From assembly GCA_001972305.1 (NCBI GenBank), contig BDDD01002930.1:152039-216038 (forward strand): DNA of 64,000 nucleotides, written 5' to 3'. The stretch comes from Cephalotus follicularis. Its lineage: Eukaryota; Streptophyta; Magnoliopsida; Oxalidales; Cephalotaceae. The position numbers were made by a program, and so were the translations under genes. Below the pieces are notes generated by a model. That model had not been told where the DNA came from and did no database searches. It was given only the letters and a program-made list of their open reading frames with translations. Below are positions 25,027 to 34,605 of the stretch, in pieces; the stretch's first letter is position 1; each line of letters starts with the position of its first letter.

Positions 25027-25046
25027 TTTTGGCGCCGTTGCCGGGG
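25027..25046 (+). promoter_or_regulatory. Gypsy-3 primer-binding site
   Basis: TTGGCGCCGTTGCCGGGGA, four bases after the LTR end. It matches the 3' end complement of an Asp tRNA, as in Athila-type elements (family knowledge). Confidence 0.85.
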
Positions 25047-25507
25047 AAACGGTTTAAATTAATTTAAATTTATTTAACTGATTCGTAGTATTTAGTTTAG
25101 ATTTAATTTTAAAAAAAAACTGGTTTGTTTTATTTTGTGTTTTCTGCTTTTATTTGTGCTAGTTAATATAATTAGTTTATTTCTGCTTTACGGTGTGCCT
25201 TACGTTAGTTATTAATTCCCCGTGTGTGTTCCGTGTGTGTTTTATTTTATTTTATTTTTCGTTTCTACGTTAACGTATAACTATTTATTTTTATTTTTAT
25301 TTTTATTTATTTTTTGTTTTTGTTTTTGTTTTTATTTATTTATTAATCTGTTTTTGTGTTTTTCTAACAATTCTAATTTAGTTTAAATAGGAATCATCAT
25401 AACCTTTAACAAACCCTAACCTCATTTGCATAATCTTTAACAAAATTTTAACGTAGATAAATAAGGTTTCTTGCCTTAGCTTTGGTTCTCTGACCTAGAT
25501 TTAGTTT
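25047..25507 (+). other. Gypsy-3 leader
   Basis: Between the primer site and the gag start. T-rich and AT-rich, with TTTTTATTTTTATTTTT-like simple runs at about 25285-25345. No ORF. Confidence 0.5.
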
Positions 25508-28500
25508 ATGACCGATTGGGTGCGTGGTCCAAATTATCGCTTAGAAAGAATTAATCAACCAAGACCACTTATGAAACTTCAGCAACTATCTGACGATGAT
25601 ATTAAGTTGCGATTCATAAATTTTGCTCTTAAAGACGGAGCTAAGAAGTGGCTCTACAGTCTCCCAACTAATTCCATCTCCACTTGGGATCAGTTCACTG
25701 TCTGGTTCCTAAAGAAATTCTTTCCACTTCATAAAACCAATAAACTTAGGAAAGACATTCTCCAGTTTCATCAAAAACCCAATGAATCATTTTCTAGGTG
25801 TATGGAACGTTTTAAAGATCTTCTTTTAGAGTGTCCTCATCATGGTTTAAACACGTGGCATTTATGCCAAATCATCTATGAAGGGATCGATTACCAGACC
25901 AAGCAATTGGTCGAATCTTTGTGTCCCAATGGGTTCACCTCGTACACTGATGAAAACAAGGCATGGAATTTCCTTTTAGATTTGGGTTAGCGAACTAGAG
26001 AATGGGAGTCAGCTCAAGCTTCCGATAGAGCATTACCAAATAAAGCGTACGTTATAGAAGGAGCAGTTACGCTCGAGGCACAGTTAGATAGCCGCCTCAA
26101 GAGAATAGAGTCGTTGCTTAGGGCTTCCACACAAGTAAACCAAATCGATCAAAGCAGCCCTATGTGTTCTTGGTGTCAGTCCCCAAACCATGTTTTTGAA
26201 GAATGCCAAAACTATATTGACAGCCAATATACTCCTGAGGATGTGTCTGCTATGAACCAATACATCCTGTATAGTAACACTTACAATCCGGGTTGGCGAA
26301 ATCATCCAAACTTCTCATGGAGTCAAGGGCAAAACATGTGAGGACAATCAAGCTTTTCGGGGCAGCCTTCTAGCGTTGGTGCCCCACCTCCACCCTTTTT
26401 GGGACAACCTTTGAGCTTCCCTAGCCAGTTTGTAACACAGCAAACATATCAAAGGTTTTCCCCGAATTCAAACAATGTTCAACCATCCTTCCCACAAAAT
26501 CAATTCCAAAATCAACAATCACCTGGATTATTGAACCAAAGGGAAGATACGTCTAGGATTTCGTCTTTAGAAAAGAGATTGGAGCTTCTCATGAGCACTA
26601 TGATGACTAGTCAGCACAAATTAGAAAAGAAAATCTCTAAGCTAGCATCTGCGGTGCATACAAGAGAAAAAGGGAAGATGCCTTCCCAACCCGTACCGAA
26701 TCCTAGGACAAATATGATTCAGCCTGATCGTATCCAACCGCAATCTAATCCGCAATGCTCATCTTCTTCCGGCCCATCCGACCAAGCATTTTCCTTGCGA
26801 AGTGGAAGTGAGTACCAACCAGCGGATAAAATAGAAGATTTGAGCGAGGAGTTGGTTGAGTCATTTGCGCATGAAAAATCAAAAGAACAGTTGGTTGACT
26901 CCTTTGCGCAACCAACAAATTTGAATGTGCAAGAAGAAGTTAGGAAAGAGAAAGAAGAAGAGAAAAAGGAACAAGTAATGGAAATACCCAAGCGTTCATT
27001 TGATCCCCCAGTTCCTTTTCTGAAGAGATTAGAAAAGAAAGCCCCCGCAATGGAAAAGATCATTAATACGTTTAAACAAGTTCAAATCAATATCCCATTG
27101 CTTGAAGCTATCGAGCAGGTGCCCTCTTACGCAAAAGTCCTAAAAGACTTATGCACGAAAAAGAGGATCCTTCAGACTCCTAAAAAGGCTTTCTTGGCAG
27201 CCAACATCACTGCGATCCTTTCGCAACCAAAGATTCCAAAATACAAAGATCCTGGCTGCCCGACAATCTCTTGTGTAATTGGTAACACCAAAATCGATCA
27301 TGCCTTACTTGATTTAGGAGCAAGTGTGAATTTGTTACCTTCGGAAGTTTTTGAGCAACTAGGTTTAGGAGAGTTGCTCCCGACCACCACGAAATTGCAA
27401 TTAGCTCATAGGTCGGTAAAAGTACCAAGAGTTAAAATTGAGGATGTTTTGATAAAGGTTGGTGAGTTTTTCTTTCCTGTCGACTTTGTCGTATTTGATA
27501 CCCAACCTGTTGTGAACATAAAAGACCAAATCCCAGTTATCCTTGGTAGACCATTCTTGGCCACGAGTAATGGATTGATCAATTGCCAAAATGGTCTCAT
27601 GAAGTTGAGTTTTGGAAAGTCGTCGATGGACTTTAACATCTTTCGTTTGGGAAAGCATCAATTTGACTTTGATGATGTCTACATGCTTCGCTCGATTCCT
27701 GATACAATTGATTCATATTTTAATATCGACTTTGATCGCAATTTCAAGAGGGAATTCGAGATTGAGGAAGTTAAACAAAAGGATAGATTGCAGTGGCTAG
27801 AAAATGAGGAAGCATTAGCATGGTTAGAAAGTAATCTCAATGAACCAACATCGGACAGTGAATGGGATCATCTATCCCATTACACACACAAACTCGCTAC
27901 GCCTGACCAAACGTACTTTGACGAAGATTTTGATAACAACTTCATGGAATGCTTGAGAGAATTCAAGGAATTGGAGGCCACACAAAATGAGATATTGAGT
28001 TGGTTGGACGATGGGGATGTTGATTCAATTTTGGAAGTTCAATGGGACGATCTATCCCATTTTACTCACAAACTTAGCACGCCATCACACCCTCACACCA
28101 TCCTCGAAAATAACTTTTTCTTTACTAAAGATCAATTAGGATGGAGGGTGGGCATTTGTATGGACCATGTGTGTGATTGGTTGGTTGGCTGTGATTATTC
28201 GTGTTCTCCTCATTGTTTTTACTGGTGGATATCCTATTGGGATGATTGCTTTACTATTGAAAATGTTTCTAAATATTATGGGTCTCTTGATGGTGCATTT
28301 TACTGGTGGAAGTCTTATTGGGACGATGCTTATATTGATAAAATTGTTTTCTCATATTGTGTGCTTACGTTTTTTCAGGCAAGTATTCATGATTTTTATT
28401 GGTGGACATCCTTTTGGGATGATGCTTATATTATTAAAACTATGCATTCACATGGTATTTTTGAGTTTGTTAAGACAGGTATTGGAGATGTGTTCGAAGT

Positions 28501-28597
28501 GAAAAGGAAGCGAGCACTAATATTTTTGGATTGTCAAGCTGCATTGATTGAAGAGGCCATGGACTTTCATGAGCCTTGTTATTTCGAGCCTCCATGA
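25508..28597 (+). pseudogene. Gypsy-3 gag-protease polyprotein with two in-frame stops
   Basis: One frame of 1,030 codons, broken only by TAG at 25988 and TGA at 26339. Parts in order: capsid-like gag domain (FINFALKDGAKKWLYSLP, WFLKKFFPLHKTNKLRKDI, HQKPNESFSRCMERFKDLLLECP); a CCHC knuckle CSWCQSPNHVFEEC near 26166-26207; a long Gln/Pro-rich linker; an aspartic protease (ALLDLGASVNLLPSEVF near 27300, then IPVILGRPFLATSNGLI). DLGA replaces the usual D[ST]GA. The C-terminal part has two WDDLSHFTHKLSTP-like copies and three FYWW.SYWDD copies. It stops with no RT. Gag builds the particle and the protease matures it. Confidence 0.85.
28217..28440 (+). repeat. Triplicated FYWWxSYWDD coding repeat at the end of the Gypsy-3 polyprotein
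   Basis: In frame with the protease: FYWWISYWDDCFTI (28217), FYWWKSYWDDAYID (28298) and FYWWTSFWDDAYII (28394), spaced 27 and 32 residues. Tryptophan and tyrosine are far above normal. Hydrophobic text lies between the copies (for example IVFSYCVLTFFQ). I do not know this motif from any gag or protease family. Confidence 0.8.
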
Positions 28598-29336
28598 TCA
28601 TATTCGGTAAACCCTACCCCTTTGTTCTTTATTTTATTGCATTGTTTCTTATATTTGTGTGATCATGCATGTTTCTTTTCTTTAGTTTGTTTCTAGTGCA
28701 TTGAGGACAATGCAAGATTTAAGTATGGGGGGGGAGGGTTTAGACCAAAGTTCATTTTAATTTTGAAATTAAGAATAAGTGTTGATATGCTTAGAGATAA
28801 TAGAAAAACCCCATAGGAGATAATAAAAATTTTGTTTTCAAGGAAAAGAAAAGGAATGCATCTCGAGGTAGGAATTTTGTGCGAAAATTAAAATAATAAA
28901 TGAATAAAAAGACCGAGATAATACTTGAATAATAAACTAATTTGCTAGAAGTTCCTTAATTGAGACGTGTTTTGATTCTAGAACTTGGAACGAGATAATA
29001 CAGTTCAAGTATGGGGGTGTTCTATGAATTTTTTAGTATAGATATATTTTACCTGTTTTCAAAGTTTTAATGAACTGAATTTTGAGTGTTTATTCGCTTG
29101 GAAAACACTTACGAGACAAAACTCGTCCACTAGGGCCACCTAGGGGTATAACGGCTTGTTGCATAAGCTAAATGCAATCGTGATTCCTACAAAAGCGAGT
29201 TAGGATTTTGTTTATAATTTTTGTGTGTGCATTTAGTTTCTGTTTTTATGTTTGCATGTGTTTTCTTGTTTTTAGCTCTCTATTTTGTTTGCTTGAGGAC
29301 AAGCAAAGCTTAAGTATGGGGGTATTTGTTTAGCAT
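28598..29336 (+). other. Gypsy-3 3' non-coding region with repeated polypurine-like tracts
   Basis: No ORF. TTAAGTATGGGGG-type tracts occur three times: near 28718-28738 (preceded by GAGGACAATGCAAG), near 29005 (TTCAAGTATGGGGGTG) and at 29309-29325 just before the right LTR (preceded by GAGGACAAGCAAAG). Only the last borders an LTR and is the working polypurine tract. Confidence 0.75.
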
Positions 29337-30647
29337 AAAAATGTGTAGTTTTTAATGTGTTATTTGTGATATTTTTTTGCTTGGAATAGACTACATTGGT
29401 TGTGTTATAATGATTTTCAGGTACAAGTGCAAAATGACCAAAGTGCAAGAATACTACCCAAAAGTGTGCAAAATTGGAGCTTAAAAGAGTAAAGATTGAA
29501 GAATGGGAAAAATCTGCAGAAAACAGGGCAAAAGCGTCGATGTCTTTCATCTACGTCGATGTCTTTTCTGGGTTTACAACAAAGAAGTCGACGTCTTTGG
29601 TTATAAGTCGACGTCTTTTCTGGAAAATGCAACAATATTCAAAGAGCTATGAAAAAGAAGTCGACGCCTTTCATGAAGATCGACGTCTTTCAACATTCAC
29701 ATCGATGTCTTTTAACAAAATTGACCTGTAACTTTTTGAGCAAAAGAAGTCGACGTCTTTAGCAAAAGAAGTCGACGCCTTTCACTCGCATCTCAGCAAG
29801 TCGCGATTTTTACACAAAGAAGTCGACGCCTTTCAAAAGAAGTCGACGTCTTCCTCTGCAGCAGAAATACAAAGTTCAGATTTTTGCCATATTTTGTAAC
29901 TAGGATTGCTTTTATTCCATTTTTGATCAATTGTGTAGTATATAAACAATGTTATTTCGGCCAAATAGGGCAGAGAGTTTGTGTAAGTAGCCACCTCCCT
30001 CCTTAGTTTAGTTTCTTTATGCTTTGTAACTAGTTTTTAGGGTTTTGGGTTAGAACAAGCCTAGATTGTTATTGTTTCAACTCCATCAATAAAAAACCCT
30101 TGAATATTTGATTTGTTCTTCAATATTTCTGCCTTCGCACACACTTTGTTTGTCTGATTAAAATCCATACTCATCTTGTCGGTGAAGCTGAAAGTTGGTG
30201 AATAAATGGAGCTTAATTCAACGGAGTCTACTCATACGATTTGTCGCAAGGAACAAACTTGGTATAGACCTAGTAGGACTACGCATACGTCTTGTCTGAT
30301 TAAAATCCACACTTCGTATAGACCTCGCGTGACTACTCATACATCTTGTCATCACTGCCGCACTCCGTATCAACCTAGCTGCCGTTGTTTATCAATGTAT
30401 GATCGTTCAACTTCATGGAATTGTTCAATACAATCTACGGTGAGTTTCTATACCCTAATCCGCTTTTTCATTATATATTTTCTTATTTTATATTCATTAG
30501 TTTTTAATAGCTTATCTCAAAATTGGTATACTTCGCCTAGGTTAGATAAATTACAACTAGTTTACGTTTCCCTGCGTTCGACCCGTTACTGCATGATCCG
30601 TGCACTTGCGGCTATAAATTTTAAAACATTCTTTTTAACAGTGAACA
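29337..30647 (+). repeat. Gypsy-3 right LTR
   Basis: 1,311 bp, closely matching the left LTR, with its own palindrome array at 29534-29854. One array unit present in the left LTR (around 24017-24040) is absent here. The 207-residue frame at 30206-30829 is an LTR shadow, not a gene. Confidence 0.92.
29534..29854 (+). repeat. AAGTCGACGTCTT palindrome array, Gypsy-3 right LTR
   Basis: The same array as in the left LTR, about one unit shorter, upstream of the TATA-like TATATAAACA at about 29939. Confidence 0.9.
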
Positions 30648-30652
30648 TGAAC

Positions 30653-30819
30653 ATTCGTCAAAGTTTTTTTGCTGTTAAATTGCAGGGGAAATTGAATAAG
30701 ATATTGTTTTCATGCTGTCCTTTTCATGTGACAGCATTTATGAATTTTGATATTGGAATATCATATTTGTTCTTATTGTTTGGTTGCATTTTTGCTATGT
30801 TTTCTTCTGCTTCTAGCAG
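30653..30819 (+). other. Captured intron 5' of the AGO10-like exon
   Basis: T-rich sequence ending in TTCTGCTTCTAGCAG, a good plant 3' splice site, directly before the Argonaute-like exon. It is probably the intron captured together with the exon. Confidence 0.55.
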
Positions 30820-31028
30820 GTTACGATAACTCGTGAGGTCACATCAACAATAGTAAATAGAAATATTATGGCAGAGTTAGCGAGGCTACACAAAGAATCT
30901 GACCTGGGAAGGAGACTGCCTGCCTATGATGGCAGGAAGAGTCTGTACACAGCGGGTGAACTTCCCTTTACTTGGAAGGAGTTCACTGTTAAGCTCAACA
31001 ATGAAGAGAATGGAGTCAATGGTCCCAA
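30820..31028 (+). pseudogene. Captured AGO10-like Argonaute exon (fragment)
   Basis: After the splice acceptor at 30818-30819 one frame reads [20 protein letters not shown], then [40 protein letters not shown] and a GVNGPK end. This is the N-terminal/linker part of plant AGO proteins; [15 protein letters not shown] fits the AGO10 (PINHEAD/ZWILLE) group best from memory. The intact protein loads microRNAs, notably miR165/166. Here one exon with flanking intron sequence remains; PAZ, MID and PIWI domains are absent. The exon has no stop. The donor after GPK reads AAGTCAG rather than AAGGTA. Same strand as the transposase. Confidence 0.85.
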
Positions 31029-31318
31029 GTCAGTTGTTACTTGTTTGTCTTATCTTCTTTTGCGAACATGTTCTTGTACTCTCTATCTCTATCTAAGTTC
31101 ATTTATTTCATCTTATATCCACAATGTACACCTCCATAGTAGTGTGGAAGAGAGAGAGTGTTTGGTAATGTAGTGCGAAAACTGTTTTGTTGTGCTATAG
31201 GTGAAAATGTGTGGTAAAATAACAGGCCCTTCTCAATCTGTCAGATTGGTGGTCTATTTTCTTGTTGATCTTGGTGAATATGACTTTCATTGACCATTTA
31301 AATGATCTTTATTTCCAG

Positions 31319-31417
31319 CATCTAGTCGTTGTTGAAGGTGAGACTGGAAAAGTATACAGAGACGGTTTTCATGACCGACATTGTAGAACTGTTCTGATTC
31401 TGAGACCTGGAATGCAG
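31319..31417 (+). pseudogene. Captured SEC14/CRAL-TRIO exon (fragment)
   Basis: A single 99-bp exon with clean splice sites (TTTCCAG before, GTAGGG after) encoding 33 residues: EGETGKVYRDGFHDRHCRTV then LILRPGMQ. It resembles the start of the CRAL-TRIO lipid-binding domain of plant Sec14-like proteins, where a ETGKIYRA....GRTVLVMRP pattern occurs. The intact family binds and transfers phosphatidylinositol and other lipids. Only one exon is left, 290 bp from the AGO10-like exon and unrelated to it. Recognition rests on a short match. Confidence 0.6.
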
Positions 31418-31529
31418 GTAGGGAATGTATTGAGAATCAGTATTTTACCTATATAACAAATATGTTTGGTTATCACCAGCTCTGAAAATTGACACAAACG
31501 TCTCAGAACACAACTTCATTGGACAATCA

Positions 31530-31690
31530 GAATTCATCATTAATTGAGATTAGAATGATATGATTTAGATTTAGGTGTGGTCTGCTGAGGGCTAAGCCTA
31601 AATATTTCAACTGTGTTTTTCTTTACAGTGGGCATAGTCCGATAAACGAATACATCATGCCCGATTTTTGGGAGAATTTAAGAGTTAGAA
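31530..31690 (-). repeat. Fragment of Solo-3-family LTR, copy a
   Basis: Contains GGGCATAGTCCGATAAACGA and ATGCCCGATTTTTGGG, the reverse complement of a segment of Solo-3 at about 50200-50335. Nearly the same text recurs at 34437-34605. It separates the SEC14 and NYN fragments. Confidence 0.75.
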
Positions 31691-31784
31691 TTTATTTCGG
31701 GAAATCTTGGCTTCTCATAAGAAGTTTTGAGTCATTGTTATTTTTTTTCGCTGAGCTAAGTATGTGTACATTTTTTAATTCTAG

Positions 31785-31961
31785 TACAAACCAGTTTTTA
31801 GATGATGTAGTCCCTGTCTTGCTTGTTGATGGGTATAACGTTTGTGGCTATTGGGCGAAGTTGAAGAAACATTTTTTAAATTGAAGACTTGATATGGTAA
31901 TTGTATTTGATGATTTGATGTCTGGACTCCCTACACACAAGGAAACTTTTATTGGGTACTC
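31785..31961 (+). pseudogene. Captured YacP-like NYN nuclease exon (fragment)
   Basis: After an acceptor at 31783-31784 the frame reads QFLDDVVPVLLVDGYNVCGY then WAKLKKHFLN, a stop (TGA at 31882), RLDM, and then VIVFDDLMSGLPTHKETFIG in the same frame. The VDGYNV...W start and the VVFD.MSGLPTHKE strand match the NYN/PIN-like domain of plant YacP-related proteins, predicted RNA nucleases. Relative to the family, the piece between RLDM and VIVFD (about 25 residues) is missing. With the stop it cannot encode a working domain. Confidence 0.7.
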
Positions 31962-32497
31962 TTTATAAACATAGACACTCATTACCTCATCTCGATTCTA
32001 TATTCTGGAAATAAATCTTCAATTTTACTGTTGTTCATTGGAATAAAACAAAGAAGGTCTTCCTTGCTTTTACAATATTTTTTCTGCCAAATATCGTGAA
32101 CATTTCCTCAATCTAGTTTCTGTTTTTTAGGTCAATGATCACTATCAAGCTTGCTTATGCTTATAATTAAGAATACGGGAGAGGAATTATGTTTTGAATG
32201 AGCTGCGATCTTACAGGAAAGTAGCATACTAGCATTAGTGTGGTCAATAAATGAAAATAGTATTCTAAATTTTTTTGAAAGTAAAAACTAAACGAGGACA
32301 AGAGAAAATATTTTATGGCAGCAACACTGAATATGTGCAATCACCTGTTCAAGTCCTGATTGTTGACGATTAAATATTTATCATTTACGACTTCCCTTCC
32401 TAGTTGTCTCTTTTTTTTTATTGTTATGCCATGGTAGATGTATATAGTAGATCAGTTTCAATAAATATTGTATTATTCATCTTTGTGTTCTTTCCAG
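31962..32497 (+). other. Non-coding sequence between NYN and CAT fragments
   Basis: No gene seen. AT-rich, ending with TTCTTTCCAG, the acceptor of the first CAT exon, so at least the last part is the captured intron. Confidence 0.5.
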
Positions 32498-34278
32498 GCC
32501 TTATTTTTTGGGGGTGAGGACAAGTTTCCTGCTTTCCTAGGCCGCCACACCTTTTCAGAGCTTGGTATTGTGGTTGATCCATGTGCAGCTGCTTTGGTTC
32601 TTATTGTCATTGCGCTTTTGTGCACTGGAATGAAGGAGGTACTTAGTTTTATCTTCATATAAATTGTTGTAGCTCAGTTTATTTTCCTTCAAGCAGCAAT
32701 TATTTGTGTGTGTTGGAGGGTGAGAGTACTTTTAACTGCTTCAAGCATACATTTTGTCTTACAAAGTTGATTGGCTCAAACCCTTGTTACTATAATGAAT
32801 GTTTGCTATGCTTTGACATATGTTGCATCCGTATTTTTATACTAGCCATGCACATGTGTGTGTGTGTGTGTTTTCCTTTGATTGATTTGTTTGAACACCT
32901 CATCTTGCAGAGTTCATTGGCACAAGCAATTGTTACCACAGTGAATGTCTGTGCCCTGCTTTTCATCATAACAACTGGTGAATATTTAGCTTTTAAAACT
33001 GGATAGATTGGTTATGAGCTTTCCAGTGGGTAATAAATTTTTCTTGCGTCCACTTTGGTTTATGCTCTGAGAAAAATTAGTGATCTGGTTCACTTTGGTG
33101 TTTTCATTTATAGGTACTTTCCATTTGGAGTAAATGGGATGCTTGCAGGATCTGGAGTTGTTTTCTTTTCATACATTGGTTTTGATTCAGTCACCAGTAC
33201 AGCAGATGAGGTACTAGTCCTGGATTTGATTATGTGGGGGTGAGGAAGAAGAGAGTATAGAGATTGGAGTTGTATGGATATCATGTTATCTACTATTTTC
33301 TTTCTTCTTTAATTAAATGTTGATAAGTTGCATATTCACAAGTGTAGGCAACCTTCCCAGGGATTATGTAAAATTTTTTAAAAATTGGATAGTCAGAATC
33401 TCTCTCTCCCTCTCTCTGGTTGAGTGACCTTCAGTCTTGGTTTGAGTTTGCTCTTTTTGTTATCTTTAATTTCTTCAATCATCCAACACTTGTACATAAT
33501 TGAAATCTTGGCTTCTCTTAAGAAGTTTTGAACCTTACCATTGAGCAATTTTCTCACTCATAATTACAGGTAAAGAATCCTCATCGAGATTTGCCCCTGG
33601 GTATAGGGATAGCTTTGTCCATATGTTGTGTTTTGTATATGCTTGTATCCGTAGTTATTGTTGGCTTAGTACCGTATTATGCTCTGGATCCGGACACCCC
33701 TATCTCTACTGCATTCTTTACCTTCGGGATGCAATGGCCAGTGTAAGTAAATTATTTTGCTTGTAGTTTGTTGGGGTACCTTACTCCTCAAAATATGAAG
33801 GCCTTTCTTTGAATTTGTATGCTTTAAGACCATTTTTGACTCCATTTATTGTAGGTATATATTGACGACTGGAGCTGTTACAGCACTCTATGCAAGTTTG
33901 ATGGGTTCGATTCTTGCTCAGTTATGCAAAAAGCTCCAACTTTTATTTTCAATTGTCTATGGCACAGTATTGAAGTAGATTTTGGCTACAGTGAACTTCT
34001 CTAAAATAAAATAATTGCTTCATTTGAAGATTCCTGCTTACATTGTATGTGAGATAATTTGTACTTGTTTGTATACCAATGGTGGAAATAGTGCACAGAT
34101 ACACTGTTTTTTACGTCTCTGATTTTTTCTTCAGTCGCGAATCTTAATGTTGATGGCTAGAGATGGATTGCTGCCTTCGTTCTTTTCAGACATCAGTAAA
34201 TACACCCAAACCATAACAACTGGTATTCTTGTTGTAGTGTTGGCTTTTTTTATGGATGTTTCACAATTGGCGGAGATA
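32498..34278 (+). pseudogene. Captured cationic amino-acid transporter (CAT) gene fragment, six exons
   Basis: Exons with matching splice sites: 32498-32638 (ALFFGGEDKFPAFLG, GIVVDPCAAALVLIVIALL), 32911-33029 (SSLAQAIVTTVNVCALLFII), 33114-33210 (RYFPFGVNGMLAGSGVVFFS, YIGFDSVTSTADE), 33570-33742 (VKNPHRDLPLGIGIALSICC, VGLVPYYALDPDTPIS), 33855-33921 (YILTTGAVTALYASLMGSIL) and 34135-34278 (SRILMLMARDGLLPSFFSDI, AFFMDVSQLAEI). It fits plant CAT2/3/4-type transporters of the APC superfamily, membrane proteins for amino-acid transport. First exons and the C-terminal third are missing. Damage: TAG in exon 2 (in KTG*IGYEL), donor loss after exon 5, a small deletion in exon 6. Confidence 0.9.
33501..33540 (+). 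repeat. Short duplicate inside a CAT intron
   Basis: GAAATCTTGGCTTCTCTTAA followed by GAAGTTTTGA, nearly identical to 31700-31735 (with CATAAG for CTTAAG). It links the CAT intron to the sequence before the NYN fragment. Confidence 0.7.
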
Positions 34279-34436
34279 GTAAGTTAGATATCCCATCAGT
34301 AAGAACACATCTTTCAGTGATAGGATGCGCTCAAGATGTAGAAAAAAAATATGATTTTCTCATAAATATGAGGGCTGAGCAATATGTGTGTTCTCATAAA
34401 TATGATTTTCATCCATCCAAATTGGATTTCATCAAT

Positions 34437-34605
34437 CCATCATTAATTGAGATTAGAATGATATGATTTAGATTTAGGTGTGGTTTCCTGAGGGCTGAGC
34501 CCAAATATACCAACTGTGTTTTTCTTTACAGGGGGCATAGTCTGATAAACGAATACACCATGCCCGATTTTTGGGACAATTTAAGAGTTAGAATTTATTT
34601 GAGTT
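34437..34605 (-). repeat. Fragment of Solo-3-family LTR, copy b
   Basis: Second copy of the segment at 31530-31690, with GAGGGCTGAGCCC and GGGGGCATAGTCTGATAAAC, again the reverse complement of part of Solo-3. It lies just after the last CAT exon, so the two copies bracket the NYN and CAT fragments. Confidence 0.75.

Larger units (their letters stand above)
23681..30647 (+). mobile_element. Gypsy-3, non-autonomous Athila-like LTR retrotransposon (gag-protease only)
   Basis: Two similar LTRs (23681-25023 and 29337-30647) with TG...CA ends, flanked by TGAAC (23676-23680 and 30648-30652). Just inside the left LTR is the primer site TGGCGCCGTTGCCGGGGA, of the Asp-tRNA type used by Athila and related plant gypsy elements. 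The interior has one gag-protease frame (25508-28597) with no RT, RNase H or integrase, then about 740 bp of non-coding sequence and a polypurine tract. It would depend on an autonomous relative. It inserted 44 bp after the end of the TNPA-like frame in CACTA-1. Confidence 0.92.

Noticed and set aside
23681..30647. Gypsy-3 as a complete autonomous element
   Set aside because: The interior ends after the protease; no RT, RNase H or integrase motif was found in any frame between 27660 and 29336.
30206..30829. 207-residue Tyr/Phe/Leu-rich ORF
   Set aside because: Lies across the Gypsy-3 right LTR; the left LTR has the same frame only in part (24582-25067). The extension is intron sequence before the AGO10-like exon.
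30820..34278. Functional AGO10, SEC14, NYN or CAT genes
   Set aside because: Each lacks most of its exons; NYN and CAT have stops; all lie inside a transposon. They are captured fragments.
30640..34605. A Helitron nested in the CACTA as the carrier of the host gene pieces
   Set aside because: I looked for a TC start and a hairpin followed by CTRR and saw no convincing pair; not excluded without an alignment search.
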